A DNA stretch of 64,000 nt from an uncultured Lachnospiraceae bacterium (GTDB lineage Bacteria; Bacillota; Clostridia; Lachnospirales; Lachnospiraceae). The DNA is taken from positions 1 through 64,000 of the forward strand of contig CANRFZ010000012.1 in NCBI GenBank assembly GCA_947630025.1, given 5' to 3'. Positions within the stretch are counted from its first letter, which is position 1. Every line of letters begins with the position of its first letter. Shown here piece by piece: positions 7,630-15,290 of the stretch. The notes under the pieces are model-generated. The model did no database searches. It had not been told where the DNA came from and saw only the letters and a program-made list of their open reading frames with translations. The translations under genes and the position numbers were made by a program.

Positions 7630-8238
7630 ATGAAGATCGGAGAGGCACAACAGTTATACCGGGAGCAGGTCAAGGCATATCAGGAGCAGAAGTCCCTGTT
7701 ATCCAAGCAGATGCAGGATATCAAATCCAGATTAAATTCTGCGTCGAGCGAACACGACAAGCAGCTATTCAGCGAGGAAGCCGCAGTTCTGGAGCTTTCC
7801 CTCGGAGAGCTCAACGACAAACAGAAGGAGTATCAGGATTACCTGAGCCAACTGACGGAGCAGTATGCCGCTTATTTCAATGCGGCGGCAGGCGAGCAGC
7901 AGGCTGACGCCTACAAAGAGTACGGCGAGGAGATGGGCAAGATCATGGAGGTGGCGCGCCGCATTATGAAGGGCGCGTCCGTTCCGCCGCAGGATGAAAA
8001 GAAGCTGATGGATTTTGACTATGAGCTCTATACGGCGGCCAAGAGCGTGGGCGAGATGGTGCGCCGGATGAAAAAGGAGAAAGAGCGGGAAGAATACGAT
8101 TCCCTCTGGGGCGACGAGGAAAAGAAAGAGTACGAGGACCCGGCGGAAATCGCCGAGAATGCGGAAGCGCAGGGCGAAGGCCCGGAGATCGTAAGCGTGG
8201 AGGACGCGCTGGCGGGCGTCTCCGTGCCGGAGGAATAA
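7630..8238 (+). CDS. Coiled-coil protein of unknown function
   Basis: A 202-aa, very hydrophilic protein not recognised as a known family. Residues about 5-95 are rich in E, K, Q and L with heptad spacing and probably form a long coiled coil. The C-terminal 50 residues are acidic (repeated EE/ED). No signal peptide or membrane segment is seen, so it should be cytoplasmic. The ATG at 7630 is 8 bases after GGAGG; the track uses a GTG that is part of that site. It stands alone between the SDR and the kinase-like gene. Confidence 0.75.
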   Translation: MKIGEAQQLYREQVKAYQEQKSLLSKQMQDIKSRLNSASSEHDKQLFSEEAAVLELSLGELNDKQKEYQDYLSQLTEQYAAYFNAAAGEQQADAYKEYGEEMGKIMEVARRIMKGASVPPQDEKKLMDFDYELYTAAKSVGEMVRRMKKEKEREEYDSLWGDEEKKEYEDPAEIAENAEAQGEGPEIVSVEDALAGVSVPEE

Positions 8239-8292
8239 GAACCGAGAAGATCTGTCATGTTTCCATGGATTTTTAAAGCCGTATATAGTAAG

Positions 8293-8428
8293 ATGTAATA
8301 GTAAGAGTAATTAGGATAATGTAATTAGGATAATGTAATTAGGAAAATGTAATAGGAAAATGTAATAGGAAAATGTAATTAGGAAAATGTAATAGGAAGA
8401 TATCATTAGGAAGATATTATTAGGAAGA
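8293..8428. repeat. Tandem repeats of a 13-14 bp unit
   Basis: About ten imperfect copies of ATGTAATTAGGAAA (variants lacking one T or with ATA for AAA) fill the leader of the following kinase-like gene. The array is AT-rich and sharply different from its surroundings. Copy number could vary by slippage. Confidence 0.85.
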
Positions 8429-8456
8429 TGTGTCGGAGGGGTAAGGAGGAAGCGCG

Positions 8457-9131
8457 ATGAAAAATTATGTGATTGCGATCGGGCGCGGCTTCGGCAGCGG
8501 CGGCAAGGCGATCGGCACGAAGCTGGCGGAGGAGCTGGGCGTGCCCTGCTACGAGCGGCAGCTATTGGATATGGCGTCCGAATACAGCGGCATCAACAAA
8601 AAGCTATTCGCCGAAGTGGATGAGAAGCTGCGGGGCAGTTATCTGATGAAACATCTGATGAAGATTCCGTACACTTATGTGGTGGAGCCGCGGGACAAGG
8701 AATTTACCTCCGATATCAACCTGTTTAACATTCAGGCGGAAATCATCCGGGAGATGGCGAAGACGGAATCCTTTGTGGTGATCGGCAAATGCGCGGACTA
8801 TGTGCTGCGGGACCGGCCAAACGTGGTCAGCGTCTACGTGGAAGCGCCGGAAAAAGACTGTATAACAACTGTTATGGATAGAATGCAGGTGTCCGAGAGC
8901 AGGGCGAGAGAACTGGTGCACAAGACGGACAAGTATCGGGCGGACTACTATAAGTATTACACCCGCGGGAAAAACTGGAAAGATCCGTTAAATTATGATT
9001 TAATGCTAAACAGTTCCAAAATGGGCTGGGATAACTGCGTCAGACTGATTCGCGACTATCTGCAAATGAAACTCGAAAATATGCCGGAAACAGAGCGAAT
9101 AACAGATGTTATTGAAAAGAAAAACAGATGA
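8457..9131 (+). CDS. Cytidylate kinase-like family protein
   Basis: A 224-aa P-loop protein of the cytidylate-kinase-like family found in many Clostridia; its substrate is not established. The nucleotide-binding loop is GRGFGSGGKAIG at residues 9-20, and GKCADYVL around residue 104 matches the family. The R-x-Y-Y-K-Y-Y region resembles the lid. The start follows AAGGAGG directly. Two short palindromes (ATAACA-N2-TGTTAT and AATAACA-N2-TGTTATT) lie inside the gene. The upstream repeat array may affect its expression. Confidence 0.82.
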   Translation: MKNYVIAIGRGFGSGGKAIGTKLAEELGVPCYERQLLDMASEYSGINKKLFAEVDEKLRGSYLMKHLMKIPYTYVVEPRDKEFTSDINLFNIQAEIIREMAKTESFVVIGKCADYVLRDRPNVVSVYVEAPEKDCITTVMDRMQVSESRARELVHKTDKYRADYYKYYTRGKNWKDPLNYDLMLNSSKMGWDNCVRLIRDYLQMKLENMPETERITDVIEKKNR

Positions 9132-9189
9132 AGGCGGCATTTTTGACACGGAAATCCGGGTATCGGCCATTCGTGAGGGCAGCACATGA

Positions 9190-9205
9190 TTAAATCATGA
9201 TTTAA
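9190..9205. repeat. Perfect 16-bp palindrome
   Basis: TTAAATCATGATTTAA lies between the kinase-like gene and the NYN gene. A near copy, TTAAATTATGATTTAA, lies inside the kinase-like gene at 8988-9003. It is a possible regulator site. Confidence 0.45.
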
Positions 9206-9295
9206 CTATTGGAATTTCTCGTAATGTAATATAGAGGCGGACAAAGACGGAGACAGATAGGAACAAGACTGAAAAAACAATAAAGGGGAGTGCCT

Positions 9296-10306
9296 ATGGA
9301 GGACAAGAGATTTGCAATTCTGATCGACACCGACAATATTTCCTCAAAATATATTGCGGCGATCATGGATGAAATGACGAAACACGGGATCGTTACTTAC
9401 CGGAGGGCCTACGGCGACTGGACAAGCACGCAGGCCAAGAGCTGGAAGACGAAGCTGGCGGAAAATTCCATCACGCCGATGCAGCAGTTCAGTAATACGG
9501 TGGGCAAGAACGCCACGGATTCCACGCTGATCATCGACGCGATGGATATTCTGTATACGGGAAATGTGGACGGCTTCTGCATTGTATCCAGCGACGGCGA
9601 TTTCACGCGGCTGGCGATCCGGCTGCGGGAATCCGGCATGGCGGTGGTCGGCATGGGCGAGGAAAAGACGCCCCGCTCTTTTCGGACGGCCTGTTCGCAG
9701 TTTACCGTGTTGGAGAACCTGATCGACGAGGACGAGGAGGAACTGCAGGAGGACGGCAAGAGCGCACCGGGCAAAAAGAGCGGCGCGGGCAAGGGCGCTT
9801 CCGGCAAGAAGGCTTCCAAGGGCGACAAGGAATCCGGCACGATCAAGAAGGACGTCATAGAGAGCGCGATTATCAATATTATTACGGAGAACGAGAACAA
9901 GGACAAGGAGACGGGGCTGGGCGAGATCGGCAGCAGGCTGCTGAATAAGTACCCCGATTTCGACGTGCGAAACTACGGCTACAGTCTGTTGTCGCGTTTT
10001 CTGGAGGAGATTCCCAGCCTGAAGCTGGTCAAGAACGGGCGCAGCATCAATGTGGAGCTGGTGGAGAACCGGGAGACGCAGGCGGAAGTCACCGATTATA
10101 TCAGAAAGGTCGTGCAGGACAAGGGCAAGAAGGGTGTGCGCGTCGGCGAGCTGAGCAATAGCGTACACCAGAAATACACGTTGTTTAAACCGCAGAATTA
10201 CGGCTATTCACAGTTTACCAAGTTTCTGCAGGCGATACCGGAGCTGGAGCTCTACGGCGCCGCCAATGCCCGCATGGTGCGTATCGCGGAGGGTGACGAT
10301 GACTGA
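9296..10306 (+). CDS. NYN-domain RNase with two OST-HTH/LOTUS domains
   Basis: A 336-aa protein of the LabA/YacP-like PIN superfamily. The N-terminal NYN domain (about 1-145) shows the metal-binding aspartates in AILIDTDN, DSTLIIDAMD and SSDGDFTRL. A Lys/Gly/Ala-rich linker (about 150-185) is followed by two OST-HTH (LOTUS) modules, each with the N-Y-G-Y-S core and a following F-L hydrophobic turn. LOTUS domains bind RNA, so an RNA-cleaving role is likely. The ATG at 9296 follows AGGGGAG. Its end overlaps the next start (ATGACTGA). Confidence 0.88.
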   Translation: MEDKRFAILIDTDNISSKYIAAIMDEMTKHGIVTYRRAYGDWTSTQAKSWKTKLAENSITPMQQFSNTVGKNATDSTLIIDAMDILYTGNVDGFCIVSSDGDFTRLAIRLRESGMAVVGMGEEKTPRSFRTACSQFTVLENLIDEDEEELQEDGKSAPGKKSGAGKGASGKKASKGDKESGTIKKDVIESAIINIITENENKDKETGLGEIGSRLLNKYPDFDVRNYGYSLLSRFLEEIPSLKLVKNGRSINVELVENRETQAEVTDYIRKVVQDKGKKGVRVGELSNSVHQKYTLFKPQNYGYSQFTKFLQAIPELELYGAANARMVRIAEGDDD

Positions 10307-10661
10307 TCTGTGGTGTCTGGCGGCGGCGGCGCTGGCCGCTTTGTGTATGGCGCTGCTCGTGCTGCGGCGGTATCTCCGGCTGCGGACGGTGCGCATCTAT
10401 AATTGGAACGGCAGACGATACTGCTATCTGGGGCGTGGCCGCGTGCGGCGGGCCGGCGGCGGCTATCGTGTGCGGCTGACGGAGAGGCTGGCAGATCTGT
10501 CCTACACGACGTTGTACCGGATCTGTCCGTCGCGGGAGTTCGTGCGCAGGCATCTGTATGCGGATCTGGCGGTTCTGGCGGGCGCGGAGCAGCGGTTATT
10601 GGCGGTGGAGCCCCATATGCAGCTATCCGTCTACTACCGCAGGGAATGGAGCGGCTTATGA
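10299..10661 (+). CDS. Small membrane-anchored protein of unknown function
   Basis: A 120-aa protein with one N-terminal membrane helix (about residues 4-22, rich in A and L) and a basic soluble part (about 25-120) rich in R and Y. No family is recognised. It overlaps the NYN-LOTUS gene by eight bases and the next glycosyltransferase by ATGA, so the three should be co-translated. The track start at 10266 lies inside the NYN gene; the ATG at 10299 is the sensible start. Confidence 0.7.
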   Translation: MTDLWCLAAAALAALCMALLVLRRYLRLRTVRIYNWNGRRYCYLGRGRVRRAGGGYRVRLTERLADLSYTTLYRICPSREFVRRHLYADLAVLAGAEQRLLAVEPHMQLSVYYRREWSGL

Positions 10662-11671
10662 TAACAGTCAGTCTGTGCATGATCGTCAAAAATGAAGAAC
10701 GGGTTCTGGCGCGGTGTCTGGATAGCCTTGCCGGACTGATGGATGAGATCGTCATCGTGGACACGGGTTCGACGGATGCGACGAAGCAGATCGCCGCACG
10801 CTACACGGACAGGATCTACGACTATGTTTGGACGGGGGATTTCGCGGCGGCGCGGAATTATGCCTTTTCCAAGGCGACGATGGAGTACATTTATTCCGCC
10901 GATGCGGACGAGGTGCTGGACGAGCCCAACCGGGAGGCGTTCCGCAGGCTGAAAGAGGCGCTGCTCCCGGAGATCGACGTGGTGCAGATGTACTATGCGA
11001 ACCAGCTTGCCAATAACACGATCTACAATTTTGACCGGGAACTGCGGCCCAAACTTTTTAAAAGGCTCCGCACGTTCCGCTGGCAGGGAGCGATCCACGA
11101 GCAGATCGGGCTGGAGCCGGTAATTTATGACAGTGATGTCGAAATTTGCCATATGCCGGAGACGAACCATAAGGACAGGGATCTGGCGGCCTTTGCGCGC
11201 ATGACGGGCGAGGGCGTCAGGCTGGACAGAAGGCTGCACGGCATCTATGCCAGAGAGTTGTTTGTCTCCGGGGAGGAGCGGGATTTTATCGCGGCTGGCG
11301 CATTTTTCCGACAATCGTGTCAGGATACGGACAGGAGCCTCGACGAGATTCGGGAGGCGGCGTGCGTGGCTGCCCGGGCAGCGCGGCTTAGCGGCGATGT
11401 GGAGGATTTTTTTAAATATGCGATGAAAGTCGTCGCCAGCGACGGATGCGCGGAGATCTGCTGCGAGCTGGGGGAATTTTATCTGGCCAAAAAGGATATG
11501 GACGAAGCGATCGTCTGGTTTTATAATGGGGCATATGAGACGGAAAGCATCCTGAATATCCATTACGGCGGCGACATTCCGCTGCGCGGACTGGCCAGAT
11601 GCTACCGGGAGGCCGGCCACGCGGAGCAGGCGGCGGCGTATGAGAAGCTGGCGCGGGAATGGAAGGCTTAG
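10658..11671 (+). CDS. Family 2 glycosyltransferase with TPR-like tail
   Basis: A 337-aa protein that starts with the SunS/TPR-type GT2 pattern: SLCMIVKNEERVLARCL, IVIVDTGSTD, then the metal-binding YIYSADADEVL and the WQGAIHEQI region. The C-terminal 130 residues are helical pairs resembling tetratricopeptide repeats. Such enzymes often glycosylate peptides or proteins. The track ORF starts at 10403 within the previous gene; ATG 10658 overlaps its stop as ATGA. Confidence 0.85.
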   Translation: MITVSLCMIVKNEERVLARCLDSLAGLMDEIVIVDTGSTDATKQIAARYTDRIYDYVWTGDFAAARNYAFSKATMEYIYSADADEVLDEPNREAFRRLKEALLPEIDVVQMYYANQLANNTIYNFDRELRPKLFKRLRTFRWQGAIHEQIGLEPVIYDSDVEICHMPETNHKDRDLAAFARMTGEGVRLDRRLHGIYARELFVSGEERDFIAAGAFFRQSCQDTDRSLDEIREAACVAARAARLSGDVEDFFKYAMKVVASDGCAEICCELGEFYLAKKDMDEAIVWFYNGAYETESILNIHYGGDIPLRGLARCYREAGHAEQAAAYEKLAREWKA

Positions 11672-11695
11672 CGTCAGCGCCCGCGCAGGAACGGA

Positions 11696-11709
11696 TGACA
11701 TCATTGTCA
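11696..11709. repeat. TGACA-N4-TGTCA palindrome (2 of 10)
   Basis: TGACATCATTGTCA, between the glycosyltransferase and hisC; the second intergenic copy. Confidence 0.8.
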
Positions 11710-11794
11710 GTATAGGCAGGCCGCGGCGCGGCATCGGCGGACGGGCCGGAGGCTATCGCGGCCAGGATCGGAAAGGACGAGAGAACAGGCGGAA

Positions 11795-12856
11795 ATGAGC
11801 TGGACAGACAATGTACGGAAAGTGGTGCCCTACGTCGCGGGTGAGCAGCCCAGACGCCCGGGCGTGATCAAACTAAATACCAACGAGTGCCCTTATCCCC
11901 CGGCGCCGGGAGTGGCGCAGCGCCTGACCGAGATGGAGCCGGAGCAGATGCGGCTGTATCCGCAGTTTCCGGAGCAGTCGGAGCTGGCGCGGGAGCTGGC
12001 CGCCGCTTACGGAATCGACACAGAGCGGCTTTTTATCGGGGACGGCTCGGACGACGTGCTCTCGCTGGCGTTCCAGACCTTTTTCCAGTCGGGGAAGCCG
12101 GTCTTTTTTCCGGATATCACGTATTCGTTCTACGACGTATGGGCGGATCTGTACCGCATTCCTTATGAAAAAAAGCCGCTTGACGCGGATTTTCGGATCA
12201 GGGTGCAGGATTATGTGCAGCCAAACGGCGGCGTCATCTTTCCCAATCCCAACGCGCCTACGGGCATCCTGATGGCGCTGTCCGACGTGGAGGCGGTCGT
12301 GGCGGCGAACCGTGATGCGGTGGTGATCGTGGACGAGGCGTATATTGACTTCGGCGGCGTAAGCTGCCTGCCGCTGATCGAGCGGTATGACAACCTGCTG
12401 GTGGTGCAGACCTTTTCCAAATCGCGCTCCATGGCGGGCATGAGAATCGGCTACGCGATGGGGAGTCCCGCGCTGATCCGCTATCTCAACGACGTGAAAT
12501 ATTCGGTCAATTCCTACACGATGAACTATGCGGCGCTGCAGCTCGGCGCTGCGGCGGTTCGGGACGAGGCATATTTCCGGCAGAACTGCGATAAGATTAT
12601 AAAGACACGCGAAAAGGCGGAAAAAGAGCTGGCGGCGCTGGGATTTACGTTTCCTGCGTCTTTGGCCAATTTTATTTTTGCAAGCCACGCGCGTGTGCCT
12701 GCCAAAGAGATTTATGAAAAGCTGAAAGAAAATGACATATATGTCAGATATTGGAACAAACCGCGGATTGACAACTATCTGCGCATCACGATCGGAACGG
12801 ATGAGCAGATGGAAGCGTTGTACCGCGCGCTGGAGCGCATCTGCGGACGGAGGTGA
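11795..12856 (+). CDS. hisC: Histidinol-phosphate aminotransferase
   Basis: A 353-aa fold-type I PLP enzyme. It transaminates imidazole-acetol phosphate in histidine synthesis. Visible: the substrate-loop start KLNTNECPYPP, the FPNPNAPTG strand, DEAYIDF, and QTFSKSRSMAGMRIGY with the PLP lysine at 209. No other his genes are nearby, so a related specificity (for example aromatic or cobalamin-related aminotransfer) cannot be excluded. Its stop overlaps the Shine-Dalgarno of the next gene. Confidence 0.87.
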   Translation: MSWTDNVRKVVPYVAGEQPRRPGVIKLNTNECPYPPAPGVAQRLTEMEPEQMRLYPQFPEQSELARELAAAYGIDTERLFIGDGSDDVLSLAFQTFFQSGKPVFFPDITYSFYDVWADLYRIPYEKKPLDADFRIRVQDYVQPNGGVIFPNPNAPTGILMALSDVEAVVAANRDAVVIVDEAYIDFGGVSCLPLIERYDNLLVVQTFSKSRSMAGMRIGYAMGSPALIRYLNDVKYSVNSYTMNYAALQLGAAAVRDEAYFRQNCDKIIKTREKAEKELAALGFTFPASLANFIFASHARVPAKEIYEKLKENDIYVRYWNKPRIDNYLRITIGTDEQMEALYRALERICGRR

Positions 12857-12858
12857 CT

Positions 12859-13359
12859 ATGGAGAAGCTGGCAGCCGCTTTTGCGGCCACATTGGGAAAA
12901 TATGTATCAAAGGAGATCGTGGTGTTCCTCATATCGATGGTGCCCATCCTAGAGCTGCGGGGCGGACTGATCGTGTCCTCGCTGCTGCAGGTGCCTATCA
13001 CCACGGCAATACCGCTTTGTATCATCGGCAATATCATACCGATTCCGTTTATCCTGCTCTTTATCAGACAGATTTTCAAATGGATGAAAAAGATCCGTCT
13101 GTTCCGCGGGCTGATCGAAAAGCTGGAAAAGCGGGCGATGAGCAAGAGCGACACGATCAAGCAGTACGAATTTTGGGGACTGGTGCTCTTTGTGGGGATT
13201 CCGCTGCCGGGCACCGGCGCGTGGACGGGCTCCCTGATCGCGGCGTTACTGGAGGTGGACTTCAAGAAAGCGGTTCTGGCGGAGCTGTTAGGCATCATCA
13301 TCGCCACGGTCATCATGTCGATAGTCTCCTACGGCCTGCTGGGGACGCTGCTGCACTAG
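12859..13359 (+). CDS. Small multidrug export protein family membrane protein
   Basis: A 166-aa membrane protein with an early ELRGGLIVSSLL motif, a VPITTAIPLCIIGNIIPIP helix, and a late GIPLPGTGAWTGSL segment. This is the pattern of the Sm_multidrug_ex family. The function of the family is poorly proven; export is inferred from the name only. ATG 12859 is preferred to the overlapping GTG at 12853 because GGAGG ends there. Probably co-transcribed with hisC. Confidence 0.85.
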   Translation: MEKLAAAFAATLGKYVSKEIVVFLISMVPILELRGGLIVSSLLQVPITTAIPLCIIGNIIPIPFILLFIRQIFKWMKKIRLFRGLIEKLEKRAMSKSDTIKQYEFWGLVLFVGIPLPGTGAWTGSLIAALLEVDFKKAVLAELLGIIIATVIMSIVSYGLLGTLLH

Positions 13360-13476
13360 CCGGAGCCTTATACCGGAAGGCGGACGGATGTGCAGGATAG
13401 CTGCGCTGCGCCGTGCGGACGAGCCGGACAGACACGCCGCAGGTGCGCCGGGCAGATACGAAACGAGGAATGACAG

Positions 13477-14394
13477 ATGGAAATGGACGCATACACCGGG
13501 TTCGCGCAGGTATACGATACGTTTATGGACGACACGCCCTATGAGGAGTGGTGCGCCTGTCTGGTAAAACTGCTGGAAAAGTACCGCGTCCCGAATGAGA
13601 AAACAAAAAGTGACAATACTGTCACAAATGAAACAAACGCCGAAAAAGCTGCGAATCCCGCAGAAGGCGTGAGGGACGCTGATCCTGCGGATGACGCGCT
13701 CAGGCAGGAGCGCAATACGATCGTGGACTTGGGCTGCGGCACTGGCACGCTGACGGAGCTTCTGGCGCGGCGCGGCTACGATATGATCGGCATCGACAGT
13801 TCCGAGGAAATGCTGCAGATCGCCATGGAGAAGCGGGACAGATCCGGGCTGGACATTCTGTATCTGCTGCAGGATATGCGCTCTTTTGAACTCTACGGCG
13901 CGGCGGGCGCGGTGATCAGCGTCTGTGACAGCCTCAACTATCTTCTGGAGGAGCCGGATGTGACGGAGACTTTCCGGCTGGTCAACAATTATCTGCTGCC
14001 CGGCGGTCTTTTTCTCTTTGATTTCAATACGGTATATAAATATGAGACGGTGATCGGCGATGCGACGATCGCGGAGAACCGGGAGCGGTGCAGTTTTATC
14101 TGGGAAAACTATTATCATGCGGCGGAGCAGATCAACGAGTACGACCTGACGGTCTTTGTGCGGGAGCAGAGCGGGCCGGACGGAGACGGAGACGGCGATG
14201 CCGGATTCAGGCGGTTCCGGGAGACTCACTACCAGCGGGGCTACACGCTGGCGCAGATGCAGGCGTGTCTGGCGGAGGCGGGGCTGGTATTTCTGGAGGC
14301 GTTCGACGCGGACACCCACGGAGCGGTGCGGGACGTCAGCGAACGGATTTATGTGGCCGCGGCCAAACGCGGCGGAAGGACAGAAACGGTATGA
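13477..14394 (+). CDS. Class I SAM-dependent methyltransferase
   Basis: A 305-aa methyltransferase: an N-terminal YDTFMDDTPYEEW region common to clostridial members of this group, SAM motif I IVDLGCGTGTL at 82-92, acidic D-S-S-E after it, and LFDFNT later. Between the first helix and motif I there is an insertion of about 40 low-complexity residues rich in N, A, D and T (residues 40-79), including a TGACA palindrome, which looks like added sequence. It overlaps hslO by ATGA. The substrate is unknown. Confidence 0.85.
   Translation: MEMDAYTGFAQVYDTFMDDTPYEEWCACLVKLLEKYRVPNEKTKSDNTVTNETNAEKAANPAEGVRDADPADDALRQERNTIVDLGCGTGTLTELLARRGYDMIGIDSSEEMLQIAMEKRDRSGLDILYLLQDMRSFELYGAAGAVISVCDSLNYLLEEPDVTETFRLVNNYLLPGGLFLFDFNTVYKYETVIGDATIAENRERCSFIWENYYHAAEQINEYDLTVFVREQSGPDGDGDGDAGFRRFRETHYQRGYTLAQMQACLAEAGLVFLEAFDADTHGAVRDVSERIYVAAAKRGGRTETV
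13611..13624. repeat. TGACA-N4-TGTCA palindrome (3 of 10)
   Basis: TGACAATACTGTCA, inside the low-complexity insertion of the methyltransferase gene. Confidence 0.8.
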
Positions 14395-15290
14395 GCGATT
14401 ATATGGTCAGGGCGACGGCGGCGGACGCGCAGATACGCGCCTTTGCCGTTACGTCCGCGGAGACGGTGGAATATGCGAGGAGCGCACACAATTTGAGCCC
14501 TGTGGTGACGGCGGCGCTGGGGCGGCTGATGACAGGCGGCCTGATGATGGGAAGTATGCTGAAAGGGCAGGACGATATGCTGACGCTGAAAATCAACGGC
14601 GACGGCCCCGTGCATGGGCTGACCGTGACGGCTGATTCCCACGGAAATGTAAAGGGCTATGCGGACAATCCGCAGGCCATGATGCCGCCGAATGCCGCCG
14701 GCAAGCTGGATGTGGGCGGCGTAGTCGGCGCGGGCACGCTCACGGTGATCCGGGATATGGGCCTCAAAGATCCTTATTCCTCCACGGTGAAGCTGGCCAC
14801 GGGCGAGATCGGCGACGACCTGACGTACTACTTTGCCGCATCCGAGCAGATTCCGTCGGTGGTGGCGCTGGGCGTGCTGATGGCCAGAAACAATACCGTG
14901 AAGCAGGCGGGCGGCTTTATGATCCAACTGATGCCCTATACGGACGAGGCGGTCATAACCGCGCTGGAACATAAAATGACACAACTGTCATCTGTGACGT
15001 CGCTGCTGGAGGAGGGCTGCACGCCGGAGCAGATTTTGGAGCTTGTGCTGGGAGAGTTCGGCGTGGAGATCACCGACAGGATTCCGGCGGCGTTTCACTG
15101 TAATTGCAGCAGAAGCCGGGTGGAAAAGGTGCTGGCGTCCCTGAGCCGGAAGGAGCTGCAGGAGATGATCGACGAGGGGCGCGACGTGACGCTGAACTGT
15201 CATTTCTGCAACACGGACTATGTTTTTACGCCGGCGGATATTTCCGGGCGATTGGGACAGACTATACAGGACGAAAGGCGGTATTCATGA
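14391..15290 (+). CDS. hslO: Hsp33 redox-regulated chaperone
   Basis: A 299-aa Hsp33 protein, a holdase activated when its four zinc-bound cysteines are oxidised. The cysteines are visible as CNC near residue 238 and CHFC near 271. The N-terminal domain shows LMTGGLMMGSMLKGQD and GDGPVHGLTV. The ATG at 14391 overlaps the methyltransferase stop; the longer track ORF is not credible. It overlaps nadE by ATGA. Confidence 0.95.
   Translation: MSDYMVRATAADAQIRAFAVTSAETVEYARSAHNLSPVVTAALGRLMTGGLMMGSMLKGQDDMLTLKINGDGPVHGLTVTADSHGNVKGYADNPQAMMPPNAAGKLDVGGVVGAGTLTVIRDMGLKDPYSSTVKLATGEIGDDLTYYFAASEQIPSVVALGVLMARNNTVKQAGGFMIQLMPYTDEAVITALEHKMTQLSSVTSLLEEGCTPEQILELVLGEFGVEITDRIPAAFHCNCSRSRVEKVLASLSRKELQEMIDEGRDVTLNCHFCNTDYVFTPADISGRLGQTIQDERRYS
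14977..14990. repeat. TGACA-N4-TGTCA palindrome (4 of 10)
   Basis: TGACACAACTGTCA inside hslO, encoding MTQLS; the only coding copy not in the GAC...GTC frame. Confidence 0.8.

Noticed and set aside
8293-8428. CRISPR-like repeats
   Set aside because: Units of 13-14 bp without spacers; a simple tandem array.
9344-10168. Long minus-strand ORFs opposite real genes (this one and many others, for example 44108-45688, 61291-63228)
   Set aside because: They mirror the codon pattern of GC-rich plus-strand genes, have no ribosome binding sites and show no family motifs.
11795-12856. Part of a histidine operon
   Set aside because: No other his gene is present nearby; the neighbour is a membrane exporter.
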